Below, in pieces: positions 56,119-63,878 of a DNA stretch of 64,000 bases. Position 1 is the stretch's first letter; each line of letters begins with the position of its first letter. The position numbers and the translations under genes were made by a program. The notes beneath the pieces are model-generated. The model did not search any database. It had not been told where the DNA came from and saw only the letters and a program-made list of their open reading frames with translations. The DNA lies in contig NZ_JAKSYO010000055.1 of the NCBI RefSeq assembly GCF_022829635.1, positions 23,749-87,748 on the forward strand. Direction: 5' to 3'. The DNA comes from Methylobacterium sp. E-066. GTDB lineage: Bacteria > Pseudomonadota > Alphaproteobacteria > Rhizobiales > Beijerinckiaceae.

Positions 56119-56634
56119 ATGTCCGAACTGCTGCCCCTTCAGGCGATCCTCAACGGCCGGGTGCCCGCCCCCCAGCTGGAAGCCAACGGCATGCCGCGTC
56201 GCGGCTGTCCGCTGTCCGATCTGCGCGACCGTTTGCGCCGGGCCGGTCTGCGGCCGACCCGTCAGCGCCTGTCCCTGGGCTGGCTCCTGTTCGGCCGCGG
56301 CGACCGCCACCTGACCGCCGAGATGCTCTACGACGAGGCGATGCGCGCCAAGGTGCCGGTCTCGCTGGCCACCGTCTACAACACGCTCCACCAGTTCACC
56401 GAGGCCGGGCTCCTGCGCCAACTCGCGCTGGATGGGTCGAAGGCCTATTTCGACACGAACCCGAGCGAGCACCATCACTTCTACCTCGAGGACGAGAATC
56501 AGGTGATCGACATGCCGGATTGCGGTATCACGGTTGATTCTCTGCCCGAGGCTCCCGAGGGCATGGAGATCGCCGGCGTCGAGGTGATCGTCCGGCTCCG
56601 CCGCGCCCGTCCGGCGACGCGCCGCCAGAGCTGA
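56119..56634 (+). CDS. irr: Fur-family iron response regulator Irr
   Basis: 171-residue Fur-family protein. The winged-helix domain has LRPTRQRLSLGWLLF and VSLATVYNTLHQF; the three-histidine block SEHHHFYLEDENQ at 117-127 is the Irr heme-binding site, and Cys30-Pro31 in RRGCPLSD is a CP heme-regulatory motif like that of Bradyrhizobium Irr. It represses or activates iron and heme genes depending on heme availability. It is divergent from fabA. The start at 56119 is kept, but the ATG at 56191 is possible. A good promoter and terminator bracket it. Confidence 0.92.
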   Translation: MSELLPLQAILNGRVPAPQLEANGMPRRGCPLSDLRDRLRRAGLRPTRQRLSLGWLLFGRGDRHLTAEMLYDEAMRAKVPVSLATVYNTLHQFTEAGLLRQLALDGSKAYFDTNPSEHHHFYLEDENQVIDMPDCGITVDSLPEAPEGMEIAGVEVIVRLRRARPATRRQS

Positions 56635-56672
56635 GTGGTTCGAGCGGCTTCGGCCGCTTGCGCTGACGTTGA

Positions 56673-56698
56673 GCCGCCCGGTTTCGGGCGGCTTTTTT
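56673..56698 (+). terminator. Rho-independent terminator of irr
   Basis: Stem GCCGCCCG / CGGGCGGC around GTTT, followed by TTTTTT (56693-56698), 38 bp past the irr stop. Confidence 0.9.
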
Positions 56699-56733
56699 GT
56701 TGCGCGTCAGTCGTTGCCGAATGAGTCGCGGTT

Positions 56734-56757
56734 CCCCTCTCCCGCACGGGAGAGGGG
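56734..56757. repeat. Short GC-rich palindrome (CCCCTCTCCC)
   Basis: A perfect 10-bp stem CCCCTCTCCC / GGGAGAGGGG with the loop GCAC. It is similar in style to the hairpins in the atp operon spacers. It lies in the 428-bp gap behind irr. Confidence 0.65.
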
Positions 56758-56903
56758 GCACGTTACGGGCTGCATGAGCGGGGTGTAAGCACCACGCGGC
56801 GCGTGCGCAGGACGAGGCCTGCGCCCCGCTTCGCGAAGGCGAGCGCCTGCCGGTCCTCAACCGAACCGCGGCAGACCCTTCCAATCACCAAAACTCCACC
56901 TAC

Positions 56904-57023
56904 CCCCTCATCCTGAGGCGACGGAGCGCAGCGGAGGCCTCGAAGGAGGGCTCCAGGGATCGCGCGGGTTCTAGAAGGCTCCTTCCAGGGTGACGCGACG
57001 CGCCGCCACTTCAGGATGAGGGA
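56904..57023. repeat. Long inverted doublet of family C palindrome
   Basis: CCCTCATCCTGAGG at the left and CTTCAGGATGAGGGA at the right. The right half is more diverged (TCTAGAAGGCTCCTTCCAG). It fills most of the gap between the irr terminator and the SH3 gene, in which nothing else is seen. Confidence 0.82.
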
Positions 57024-57062
57024 GGGGGTTGGAGACGCCGGGTCTTCTCAACCCCAAAAAAG

Positions 57063-57626
57063 CTACTCCACCACCTCGTTCGGATACACGCCCCAGAGGC
57101 GGTTCTGGCGGATGTAGCCGTCCACGTCCCGCCGGTTCGGCAGGGTCACGATCAGCCGGCACCAGCCTGAGCTGCAAGTCTTTACGCTGCCGATCACGCC
57201 GGTCTGGAGCCGGGCTTCGTCCGCGGCGCCCTCGTCGGCCTTGGCGCGCAGCGGGATCGCGGACTTCTCGGCGCCCTTGTCCGGGCCTGCATTGACGATC
57301 GCGGTGCGCCGCCCCGAGAGCAGCGAGTGCAATACCCAACCCTCGGTGCCCTCCGAATCGCGGATCCGCCGCCAGGTCTCGAACTCGCCGACGATCTCCA
57401 CCGGCAGGCCGGCACGCTGGAACACCCAGAGAGTGCGGTGATCCTTGGAGGGCCCTTCCCGCAGGTTGACGCGGTCGGTCTTCAGGCTGGCGTAGCGGGG
57501 CAACGGCAGCTTGGTGACGGGGCCGATGCCGGTCTCGGGCGTCGTGGGCGGCGGGGCCGCGGCCGCGGGGGCGAGGCCGGCCAGCAGCAGCGCCGCGACG
57601 GCGAAGCTCAGGCGTGACGCGCGCAT
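57063..57626 (-). CDS. Exported SH3-domain protein
   Basis: 187-residue periplasmic protein with a signal peptide (MRASRLSFAVAALLLAGLAP). A bacterial SH3-like domain (about 55-105: TDRVNLREGPSKDHRTLWVF ... GEFETWRRIRDSEGTEGWVL) is followed by a second related module (VNAGPDKGAEKSAIPLRAKA ... SVKTCSSGWCRLIV). Such SH3_4 proteins bind cell-wall peptides in other bacteria. The ATG at 57626 follows GGGAGAAG by 5 bp. Confidence 0.83.
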   Translation of the reverse strand: MRASRLSFAVAALLLAGLAPAAAAPPPTTPETGIGPVTKLPLPRYASLKTDRVNLREGPSKDHRTLWVFQRAGLPVEIVGEFETWRRIRDSEGTEGWVLHSLLSGRRTAIVNAGPDKGAEKSAIPLRAKADEGAADEARLQTGVIGSVKTCSSGWCRLIVTLPNRRDVDGYIRQNRLWGVYPNEVVE

Positions 57627-57808
57627 GGTCTTCTCCCTTTCCCGACGTCGAGGCGCCGCGCGGAACCGCCTGAGGCCGATCCGCTCGGGCGTTTGATCCT
57701 GTTTCCCCCATCCCGGGAACCGGAAAGCCCCGAACGGGGCCGGCCCGAGGGGCCTGGGAGGTGATAGCGCGGTCCTTCGATGCGCGGATCCCGCCGGCAT
57801 CCGATTGT

Positions 57809-57849
57809 GTTCCGGCCCACCTCTGGTAGAGAGGCCGATGGGTCGGAAC
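57809..57849. other. Strong nested hairpin in a divergent intergenic region
   Basis: An outer 11-bp stem (57809-57819 with 57839-57849, one G-T pair) encloses an inner CCTCT / AGAGG stem with a GGTAG loop and a CCGA bulge. It sits 136 bp before the dehydrogenase GTG and 183 bp from the SH3 gene start. It may be a 5'-leader RNA element or an operator. The remainder of this 358-bp gap shows a short GCCCCG-AA-CGGGGC hairpin at 57728-57741 and nothing else. Confidence 0.5.
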
Positions 57850-57984
57850 AGGCTCCGGGACCGGTGCCTCGCACCCGACCTGTCTGGCCGAGTTCGGTTA
57901 ACGGACGCTTGCTGACGGTGGTCCGGATCCGGTCCACCGGGCAGGGATCGCCAACACGGCCGCGAGGCTGACGGGGAGAGAGAC

Positions 57985-58983
57985 GTGTCGAAGCGCAAGC
58001 CGCTGGTGGTCGTGACGCGGCGCCTGCCGGATGCCGTCGAGACGCGGATGCGCGAGCTGTTCGACGTGCGCCTCAGTTCCGACGATGCCGCGATGCCGGC
58101 GGACGCCCTCGCGGCGGCCCTGCGCGAGGCCGACGTGCTGGTCCCCACCGTCACCGACGAGATCGATGCCGGGCTGCTCGCCCAGGCCGGCCCGAACCTG
58201 CGGCTGATCGCGAATTTCGGCAACGGCGTCGACCATATCGACGTGGCCGCCGCCCTGGAGCGCGGTATCACGGTCACCAACACCCCCGGCGTCCTGACCG
58301 AGGACACCGCCGACATGACCATGGCGCTGATCCTCGCCGTGGCCCGCCGGGTCACCGAGGGCGCGCGGATCATCCCGGACGACGATTGGACCACGGGCTG
58401 GTCGCCGACCTGGATGCTCGGCCGGCGCATCACCGGCAAGCGGCTCGGCATCGTCGGCATGGGCCGGATCGGCCAGGCTCTGGCCAAGCGCGCCCGCGCC
58501 TTCGGCCTGCAGGTCCACTACCACAACCGCCGCCGGGTGCCGGCCGCGATCGAGGGCGCGCTCGACGCAACCTACTGGGAATCCCTCGACCAGATGCTGG
58601 CCCGGGTCGACATCGTGTCGGTGAACTGCCCGCACACGCCCGCGACCTACCACCTGCTCTCGGCCCGGCGCCTGAAGCTGCTGAAGCCCGAGGCGATCGT
58701 GGTCAACACCGCCCGCGGCGAGGTGATCGACGAGAACGCGCTGGCCCGGCTGATCGAGGCCGGCGATGTCTCGGCGGCCGGCCTCGACGTGTTCGAGCAG
58801 GAGCCGGCGGTGAGCCCGCGCCTGGTGAAGCTCGCCCGCCAGGGCAAGGTGGTGCTGCTGCCCCATATGGGCTCGGCGACCTACGAGAGCCGCACCGACA
58901 TGGGCGAGAAGGTCATCATCAACATCAAGACCTTCATGGACGGCCACCGCCCGCCGGACCGGATCCTGCCGAGCATGCTCTGA
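57985..58983 (+). CDS. D-2-hydroxyacid dehydrogenase (glyoxylate/hydroxypyruvate reductase type)
   Basis: 332-residue NAD(P)-dependent D-2-hydroxyacid dehydrogenase. The nucleotide loop is GMGRIG (158-163), the substrate-binding Arg244 lies in NTARGEV, Glu273 in FEQEP and the catalytic His294 in LLPHMGSAT. The NRRRVP after the beta-2 strand suggests NADP. In methylotrophs such enzymes may serve the serine cycle, but that is not shown. The start is GTG at 57985 after a GGGGAG site 10 bp upstream. It follows a 358-bp gap containing a strong hairpin. Confidence 0.88.
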   Translation: MSKRKPLVVVTRRLPDAVETRMRELFDVRLSSDDAAMPADALAAALREADVLVPTVTDEIDAGLLAQAGPNLRLIANFGNGVDHIDVAAALERGITVTNTPGVLTEDTADMTMALILAVARRVTEGARIIPDDDWTTGWSPTWMLGRRITGKRLGIVGMGRIGQALAKRARAFGLQVHYHNRRRVPAAIEGALDATYWESLDQMLARVDIVSVNCPHTPATYHLLSARRLKLLKPEAIVVNTARGEVIDENALARLIEAGDVSAAGLDVFEQEPAVSPRLVKLARQGKVVLLPHMGSATYESRTDMGEKVIINIKTFMDGHRPPDRILPSML

Positions 58984-59004
58984 GTACGGTCTCGGAAACA
59001 CCAC

Positions 59005-59051
59005 CCTTGTCTTTCCGGGGCCGCGCAGCGGAACCCGGAACCCATAGCCGC
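59005..59051 (+). repeat. REP-like palindrome, left of GIY-YIG gene (family A)
   Basis: CCTTGTCTTTCCGGGG - hairpin CCGCGCAGCGG - AACCCGGAACCCATA. It is the inverted partner of 59444-59494. Confidence 0.85.
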
Positions 59052-59077
59052 TGACGTGGCCGGATGAGCGCGACGCT

Positions 59078-59377
59078 CTACGATCCGGTCCAGCCGCTCA
59101 AGGTTGGGTAGAGGTCCGTCCAGTCCGGGTTGAAATCCTCAATCAATCGGATCTTCCAGTCGCGGCGCCATTTCTTGAGCGCCTTCTCCCGGTCGATCGC
59201 CTCCGCGATATAATCGTAGGATTCATACCAGACCAGTCGCGTCACGCCGTAGGTGGCCGTGAAGCCTGGGCTTGCTGCGATCCGATGTTCGTGGACACGG
59301 CGGGCGAGATTGTTGGTCACGCCGACGTAGAGGGTGCCGTGCTTTCGGCTGGCAAGCAGGTAGACCCAGTAAGCCAC
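59078..59377 (-). CDS. GIY-YIG endonuclease, UPF0213-like, inside a REP pair
   Basis: 99-residue single-domain nuclease: strands WVYLLASR and LYVGVT form the GIY/YIG pair, followed by ARRVHEH and the later EKALKKWRRDWK with conserved Arg, His and acidic residues, and NPDWTDL at the C-terminus. It is compact, like the UPF0213/YhbQ group, and is flanked by inverted REP-like repeats on both sides with only short spacers. Its expression signals are not evident. It may process the repeats, as RAYT enzymes do for REPs in gammaproteobacteria, but that is inference. Confidence 0.85.
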   Translation of the reverse strand: MAYWVYLLASRKHGTLYVGVTNNLARRVHEHRIAASPGFTATYGVTRLVWYESYDYIAEAIDREKALKKWRRDWKIRLIEDFNPDWTDLYPTLSGWTGS

Positions 59378-59443
59378 GGTGGATTTGCCCGACCGGCTTC
59401 ATTTCCAAACCGAAGCCGACAGCGCCTATTTTCGGCATCCTCG

Positions 59444-59494
59444 GCGGTTATGGGTTCCGGGTTCTCGCCTTCGGCGAGCCCCGGAAAGACAAGG
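59444..59494 (-). repeat. REP-like palindrome, right of GIY-YIG gene (family A)
   Basis: Inverted copy of the 59005-59051 repeat, with identical outer arms and a different hairpin tip (CTCGCC GAA GGCGAG). The unit plus gene spans about 490 bp. Confidence 0.85.
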
Positions 59495-59530
59495 TGCGGT
59501 GTTCGCGGTTGAAGCGATTCGAGCGGTGAA

Positions 59531-60178
59531 TCATAGCAAGTCGCCTTCCGCCGCCAAGGTCTGCGTCGGCGTCTCGCGGCTCACACTCTGGAACAGTCGC
59601 TCGCTGGTCAGCTTGAGGAAATAGAACCCGAATTCCGGGTTCTGGTAATAGAGCTGCTTCACGTCGGAATACGAGACGCACAGCGCGTTTCCAGCCTCGA
59701 TGCAGATCAGCGACGCGGTCCGGGTGTTGCCCGGCGCGAGCAGGCCGAGCTCGCCGACGATGCCGCCCTTGCGCACCTCGATCCCGACCTCCGGGATCCG
59801 GAAGGCGCCGCTCTCGACGTAGTACATCTCGCCCGCCGGCTCGCCCTTGCGGAACACCACCTCGCCGATCCCGAACGGGCGCTGTGACCCGAACGGCCGC
59901 AGCCATTCGAGGGAGAGGTTGCCGTCGGCGGCGGTCTCGACGTCGCGCACCAGCCGCATCATCTGCCAGAGCCGGTAGGCATTGAACGGGATCTGGATCG
60001 CTTCGGTGAGCACCACCGGCATGCTGCCGATGAGCACCCCGTAGGTGATCACGGCGCAGCTGGCGCAGAGCGAGATGATCCGCAGCGGGATCATGGTGCT
60101 CATGGCCGAGGCCGAGATGGTCAGCGCGGTGCCGAGATAGCCGATCGCCTCGATCCAATCCACGCGCGCCTCCACCAT
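59531..60178 (-). CDS. Membrane-anchored cyclic-nucleotide-binding protein
   Basis: 215-residue protein. The N-terminal about 70 residues form two or three helices (TALTISASAMSTMIPLRIIS and CAVITYGVLIGSMPVVLTE), followed by a cNMP-binding domain (about 95-200: VVFRKGEPAGEMYYVESGAF, VGELGLLAPGNTRTASLICI). A ligand-binding Arg in the phosphate cassette is seen (NTRTAS). No kinase or channel domain is attached. It could be a membrane-linked regulator; the ligand (cAMP or cGMP) is not known. It lies just left of the amine oxidase gene on the same strand. Confidence 0.8.
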   Translation of the reverse strand: MVEARVDWIEAIGYLGTALTISASAMSTMIPLRIISLCASCAVITYGVLIGSMPVVLTEAIQIPFNAYRLWQMMRLVRDVETAADGNLSLEWLRPFGSQRPFGIGEVVFRKGEPAGEMYYVESGAFRIPEVGIEVRKGGIVGELGLLAPGNTRTASLICIEAGNALCVSYSDVKQLYYQNPEFGFYFLKLTSERLFQSVSRETPTQTLAAEGDLL

Positions 60179-60253
60179 CCCGCCAGCCCCAGCGGGATGC
60201 CCGTCCCGCTTCGCTCCGGCAAGACGCGTGGGCCCGAGCCGGGCGTCTGCGCC

Positions 60254-61579
60254 TCAGGCTGTGCCCGCGCGGATACGCTCGGCGGCGGCCGCGGCGGCCC
60301 GGGTGCCCTCCTCGTAGGCGCCCCCGACCGTGCCCCATTGCAGCCGCGACAGCGCCTCCCCGGCGAACCAGACCGTGTCGGCGAGCGGCGCATGCAGGAA
60401 TTCGCGCGCCGGCGCGTGGCCGGGGGGCACCACCGCCCAGGAGCCGCGGGACCACGGGTCATGCCGCCACGTGCTCACCGCCGGGATGGTGAGATCGCGC
60501 AGCCGCGCCCGGCCGAACTGCTCGGCCAGGACCGACCGGACATGACGGCGCACCCCGTCGGCCCCGGATCCGGCGGCGTCGAGCGCTTGGGCCTCGTGCA
60601 CGTCGAGCTCGTAATAATGGAACGGTGTGCCGTCGATCCGGGTGAGCAGGCCCGCCGGCGAGGGCCGGGTGCCGTGGATCGCCGCCAGCCTGTCGCGACC
60701 CCGGAACGGGCTCGACGGCCAGTGCAGCACCGCGTGCTCGTAGAGGCCGGTGGAAAAGCCGTCGATCGCGGCGCGGACCGCGTTCGGCAACGGCGGCGAG
60801 AAGGCGGGCCCGTCGCGCAGCACCATGACCGGCACGGTCACGATCACCGCCCGGGCGCGGTACTCCGTGCCGTCGGCCGTCTCCAGGCGCACGCGCTTAT
60901 CCGACCAGTCGATGCGCGTCACCGGGCTCGCGAGCGCGATCGGCAGATCGTTGGCCAGCCGAGCGAGGTAGCTGCCGTAGCCGCCGGCCAGAAAAAAGTT
61001 CTCGCTGTATTCTAGGCTCGGGAAGTCGTGCAGCGACACCTCGCCGAGCGGCCGGCCCGAGACCAGCCCGTGGACCTGCGCCACCCGAGAGCCCCAGGGG
61101 CCGAGGCCCGGCGGCAGGGCGCTTTCCGCCGGCCGGTCGGGCCCCGGCTGCGCGGCGCCGCGGGTCATGGCCTGGTCGGCCCGGTCGAAGGCCCGGGCGT
61201 TGGCCCGGATCTCGTCTGGCCGGCCCCGGCGGCGGTCGACCCAGACATGGCTCTCCTGGGGGGCCAGCTTCAGGCGCTCCCCGCGGGCCCGGCCCAAGGC
61301 CACCAGCGGGTTGATCGGCCCGGCATGGAGCCAGTGCGCCCCGAGGTCGAGGGCGTGGCCGCGGATCGAGACCGTAAAGGCCCGGCCGCCGATCCGGTCG
61401 CGGGCCTCCAGCACGGCCACACGGACGCCTCGCTCCACCAGGGTCCGGGCCGCCCCGATCCCGGCCGCGCCGGCGCCGATCACCAGCACCTCGGGATCCG
61501 CGGGCAGCGGTGCCAGGCGCGGCCGGTAATCGGGTGCGCGCGCCGGCTCCGCGGATGTCCGAGAGATCGTGGCCGTCAT
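60254..61579 (-). CDS. FAD-dependent amine oxidase
   Basis: 441-residue flavoprotein of the amine oxidase family. The FAD dinucleotide motif VIGAGAAGIGAART starts at about residue 34, with EARDRIGGRAF next. The second FAD block WFAGEALSRLQWGTVGGAYEEG is at the C-terminus. The substrate channel region (FFLAGGYGSYLARLANDL) matches monoamine or polyamine oxidases. No signal peptide is obvious after the ATG at 61579; the N-terminal 20 residues are Ala/Pro-rich. It is divergent from the EI24 gene. Confidence 0.88.
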   Translation of the reverse strand: MTATISRTSAEPARAPDYRPRLAPLPADPEVLVIGAGAAGIGAARTLVERGVRVAVLEARDRIGGRAFTVSIRGHALDLGAHWLHAGPINPLVALGRARGERLKLAPQESHVWVDRRRGRPDEIRANARAFDRADQAMTRGAAQPGPDRPAESALPPGLGPWGSRVAQVHGLVSGRPLGEVSLHDFPSLEYSENFFLAGGYGSYLARLANDLPIALASPVTRIDWSDKRVRLETADGTEYRARAVIVTVPVMVLRDGPAFSPPLPNAVRAAIDGFSTGLYEHAVLHWPSSPFRGRDRLAAIHGTRPSPAGLLTRIDGTPFHYYELDVHEAQALDAAGSGADGVRRHVRSVLAEQFGRARLRDLTIPAVSTWRHDPWSRGSWAVVPPGHAPAREFLHAPLADTVWFAGEALSRLQWGTVGGAYEEGTRAAAAAAERIRAGTA

Positions 61580-61706
61580 CCTGGCGTCCTGCACGCGCGC
61601 TCCTGTCCGCTCGCTCCGGTGCGGCGGCGCCCGGTCTTGCGCCGGTGGCCGCACCCCTTCACAACGCTGCCGCGCCGCCTCCAGCGCTAGCCGGAAACCC
61701 CGCCCG

Positions 61707-62411
61707 ATGATCGTCGAGTCCGCCGCGGCGGCTTTGCGCCAGACCTTCTCCCCGCCCCTGCGGGCGATCCTGTGGAAGTCCCTCGGCCTGACGCTCGGGC
61801 TGCTGGTCCTGCTGTGGCTCGGCCTGACCCGCCTGGTCCAGGCGTTTCAGGCGAGCCACCACATCTCAGCCCAATACCCGATCCTTGACAGCCTCGCCTA
61901 CTACCTCGCCGGGTTCGGCCTGTTCGTGGTTCTGGCCTATCTCATGCCGGCGATCTCGATCCTGGTGGCGGGCTTTTTTCTCGACGATGCCGCCGCGATC
62001 GTGGAGCGCACGGACTTTCCCGACGATCCCCCCGGCCGGCCCATGCCGCTCGGCACCGCGATGTTCTACGCCGTGCGCTTCGCGGGTGTGACGCTGCTGG
62101 TCAACCTGGCGGCGCTGGTGATCTTCTTCGTGCCGGTGATCGGGATCGCGGCATTCTTCGGCGCCAACGCCTACCTGCTGGCGCGAGAATACTTTGAGAT
62201 GGCGGCGGCCCGGTTCCGGCCGCTTCCCGAGGCCGCCGAGATGCGCAAGACCTTCGCGGTGCGCACGCTCAGCGCCGGCTGCCTGATGTCGGCCATGATG
62301 GTCATACCGATCCTCAACCTGCTGACGCCGCTGTTCGGGATCGCCCTGATGGTCCACCTGCACAAGCGCCTCAGCGAGCGTCGTCAACTGGCGGCTCCGG
62401 TCCCGCGATAG
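61707..62411 (+). CDS. EI24/CysZ-like membrane protein
   Basis: 234-residue inner-membrane protein with four or five hydrophobic segments (ILWKSLGLTLGLLVLLWLG, LAYYLAGFGLFVVLAYLMP, FAGVTLLVNLAALVIFFVP). It has the conserved NAYLLAREYFEMAA and late GCLMSAMMVIPILNLLTPLFG of the EI24 family, whose E. coli member CysZ imports sulfate. The role in this organism is not shown. It starts 127 bp from the divergent amine oxidase gene and is followed by an RND adaptor gene 92 bp downstream. Confidence 0.85.
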   Translation: MIVESAAAALRQTFSPPLRAILWKSLGLTLGLLVLLWLGLTRLVQAFQASHHISAQYPILDSLAYYLAGFGLFVVLAYLMPAISILVAGFFLDDAAAIVERTDFPDDPPGRPMPLGTAMFYAVRFAGVTLLVNLAALVIFFVPVIGIAAFFGANAYLLAREYFEMAAARFRPLPEAAEMRKTFAVRTLSAGCLMSAMMVIPILNLLTPLFGIALMVHLHKRLSERRQLAAPVPR

Positions 62412-62503
62412 GGGGATGCGTCGAAGCCTCGCTCTGGTCGCCGCGGTTTTCGGCCGCTACCGTGGCGAGAACCCGGCGGCGCTCCGGGGCGGAGAGCCGA
62501 ACG

Positions 62504-63790
62504 ATGAAGGCGCACGACGCGGCGCAGGGTGGCCCCAAGGACATCCCCCCGCCCCCGGGCAAGGGCCCGTTTCTCCTGGTGGGGCTGATCGCGCTCGGCC
62601 TGCTCGGCTACGGCGCCTACAACCACTGGCAGCGGGACGTCGAGGCGACCGCGACGCTGGAGCGGATCAAGACCCTGGTGCCCCAGGTGCGCACCGTGGT
62701 GGCGGAGCGGACGGACGGCCCCCTCGATCTGACGCTTCCGGGCGAGACGCAGCCTTTCACCACCGCGTCGATCGCGGCCCGCGCCACCGGTTACATCGCC
62801 GAGCGGCGGGTCGATATCGGATCCCGGGTCAAGGCCGGCGACCTGCTCCTGCGCATCGCCGCCCCGGATCTCGACCAGCAACTCGCGCAGGCTCAAGCGC
62901 AGGTCGGCCAGCTGAAGGCGCAGCTGCTCCAGGCTCAGGCGCAGGTCGAGCAGGCCCGCGCCAACGTCAACCTCGCCAACCTGACCAACAACCGCACCGC
63001 GACCCTGGCCGTCCAGGGCTGGGCCTCGCGCCAGAACGCCGACACCTCGCAGGCGAGCGTGCTCTCGCAGGCCGCGGCCCTCGCGGCCGCCGAGGCGGGG
63101 GTGAAGGTGGCTACCGCCAACATCACGTCACAGGTGGCCGCGGTCGAGCGCCTGAAGGCGCTGACCGCGTTCGAGCGGGTGGTCGCGCCCTTCGACGGCG
63201 TGGTGACGACCCGCAACGTCGATGTCGGTGATCTGGTCAAAGCCGACAATGGCGGCACGCCGCTGCTCAGCATGGACCAGGACAGCCTTCTGCGCATCGC
63301 CGTGAACGTGCCCCAGAACGATGCCGTCGGGGTCAAGCCGGGCGTCCAGGCCGAGATCAGCGTGCCGCAGATCCCGGGACGCCGCTTCGGCGGCTTCGTC
63401 GAACGCAGCTCGGTGGCGCTCAACGCCGCCTCGCGCACCTTGACGACCCAGGTCGATGTGCCGAACCCCGACCGGGTCCTGCGGGCGGGCCTCTACGCAA
63501 CCGTCACGCTGAAGATCCCGCGCACCGAGGAAAGCGTCTCGGTCCCCGCGGAGGCGACGGTGTTCAACCGCAACGGCCTTCAGGTCGCCGAAGTCGGCGA
63601 CGACGACAAGGTGACGTGGCGGACGATCCGGGTGCGGCGCGATCTCGGGCGGGTGCTCGAACTCGAATCGGGTCTGGCCGCCGACAGCCACATCGTCTTC
63701 AGCCCTCCGCCGGAGCTGCGCGACGGTCAGACGATCGAGCGCGTGACGCCGCCGCAGCCGGCCAAGCCGATCCGGGCTGCGGAGCGGTGA
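62504..63790 (+). CDS. RND efflux periplasmic adaptor subunit (no pump nearby)
   Basis: 428-residue membrane-fusion protein. A short cytosolic N-terminus and a transmembrane helix (FLLVGLIALGLLGYGAY) precede a lipoyl domain (RATGYIAERRVDIGSRVKAG), an alpha-hairpin rich in Gln/Ala (about 130-230) and a beta-barrel domain (FERVVAPFDGVVTTRNVDVG). The RND pump gene that normally follows is missing: about 80 bp downstream an IS110-type element begins. The operon may have been interrupted, or the pump lies beyond the element. Start at 62504 (GGAG 9 bp upstream). Confidence 0.88.
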   Translation: MKAHDAAQGGPKDIPPPPGKGPFLLVGLIALGLLGYGAYNHWQRDVEATATLERIKTLVPQVRTVVAERTDGPLDLTLPGETQPFTTASIAARATGYIAERRVDIGSRVKAGDLLLRIAAPDLDQQLAQAQAQVGQLKAQLLQAQAQVEQARANVNLANLTNNRTATLAVQGWASRQNADTSQASVLSQAAALAAAEAGVKVATANITSQVAAVERLKALTAFERVVAPFDGVVTTRNVDVGDLVKADNGGTPLLSMDQDSLLRIAVNVPQNDAVGVKPGVQAEISVPQIPGRRFGGFVERSSVALNAASRTLTTQVDVPNPDRVLRAGLYATVTLKIPRTEESVSVPAEATVFNRNGLQVAEVGDDDKVTWRTIRVRRDLGRVLELESGLAADSHIVFSPPPELRDGQTIERVTPPQPAKPIRAAER

Positions 63791-63859
63791 TGGCTGACGA
63801 TGGGTTTAGTTGCGATGTCCCCGGCGCCGCTACCTGTTCGGCACCTCTCCCATACAAAT

Positions 63860-63872
63860 CCCTCATCCTGAG
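63860..63872 (+). repeat. Left part of a family C palindrome at the IS110 junction
   Basis: CCCTCATCCTGAG stops short of the expected G and is followed directly by CAACCGTTATGC, which matches no repeat. It looks like a family C repeat into which the IS110-type element inserted. Confidence 0.6.
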
Positions 63873-63878
63873 CAACCG

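Noticed and set aside
59385..59624. Short plus-strand frames around the right REP copy
   Set aside because: They run through palindromic repeat and have no ribosome-binding site or family resemblance.
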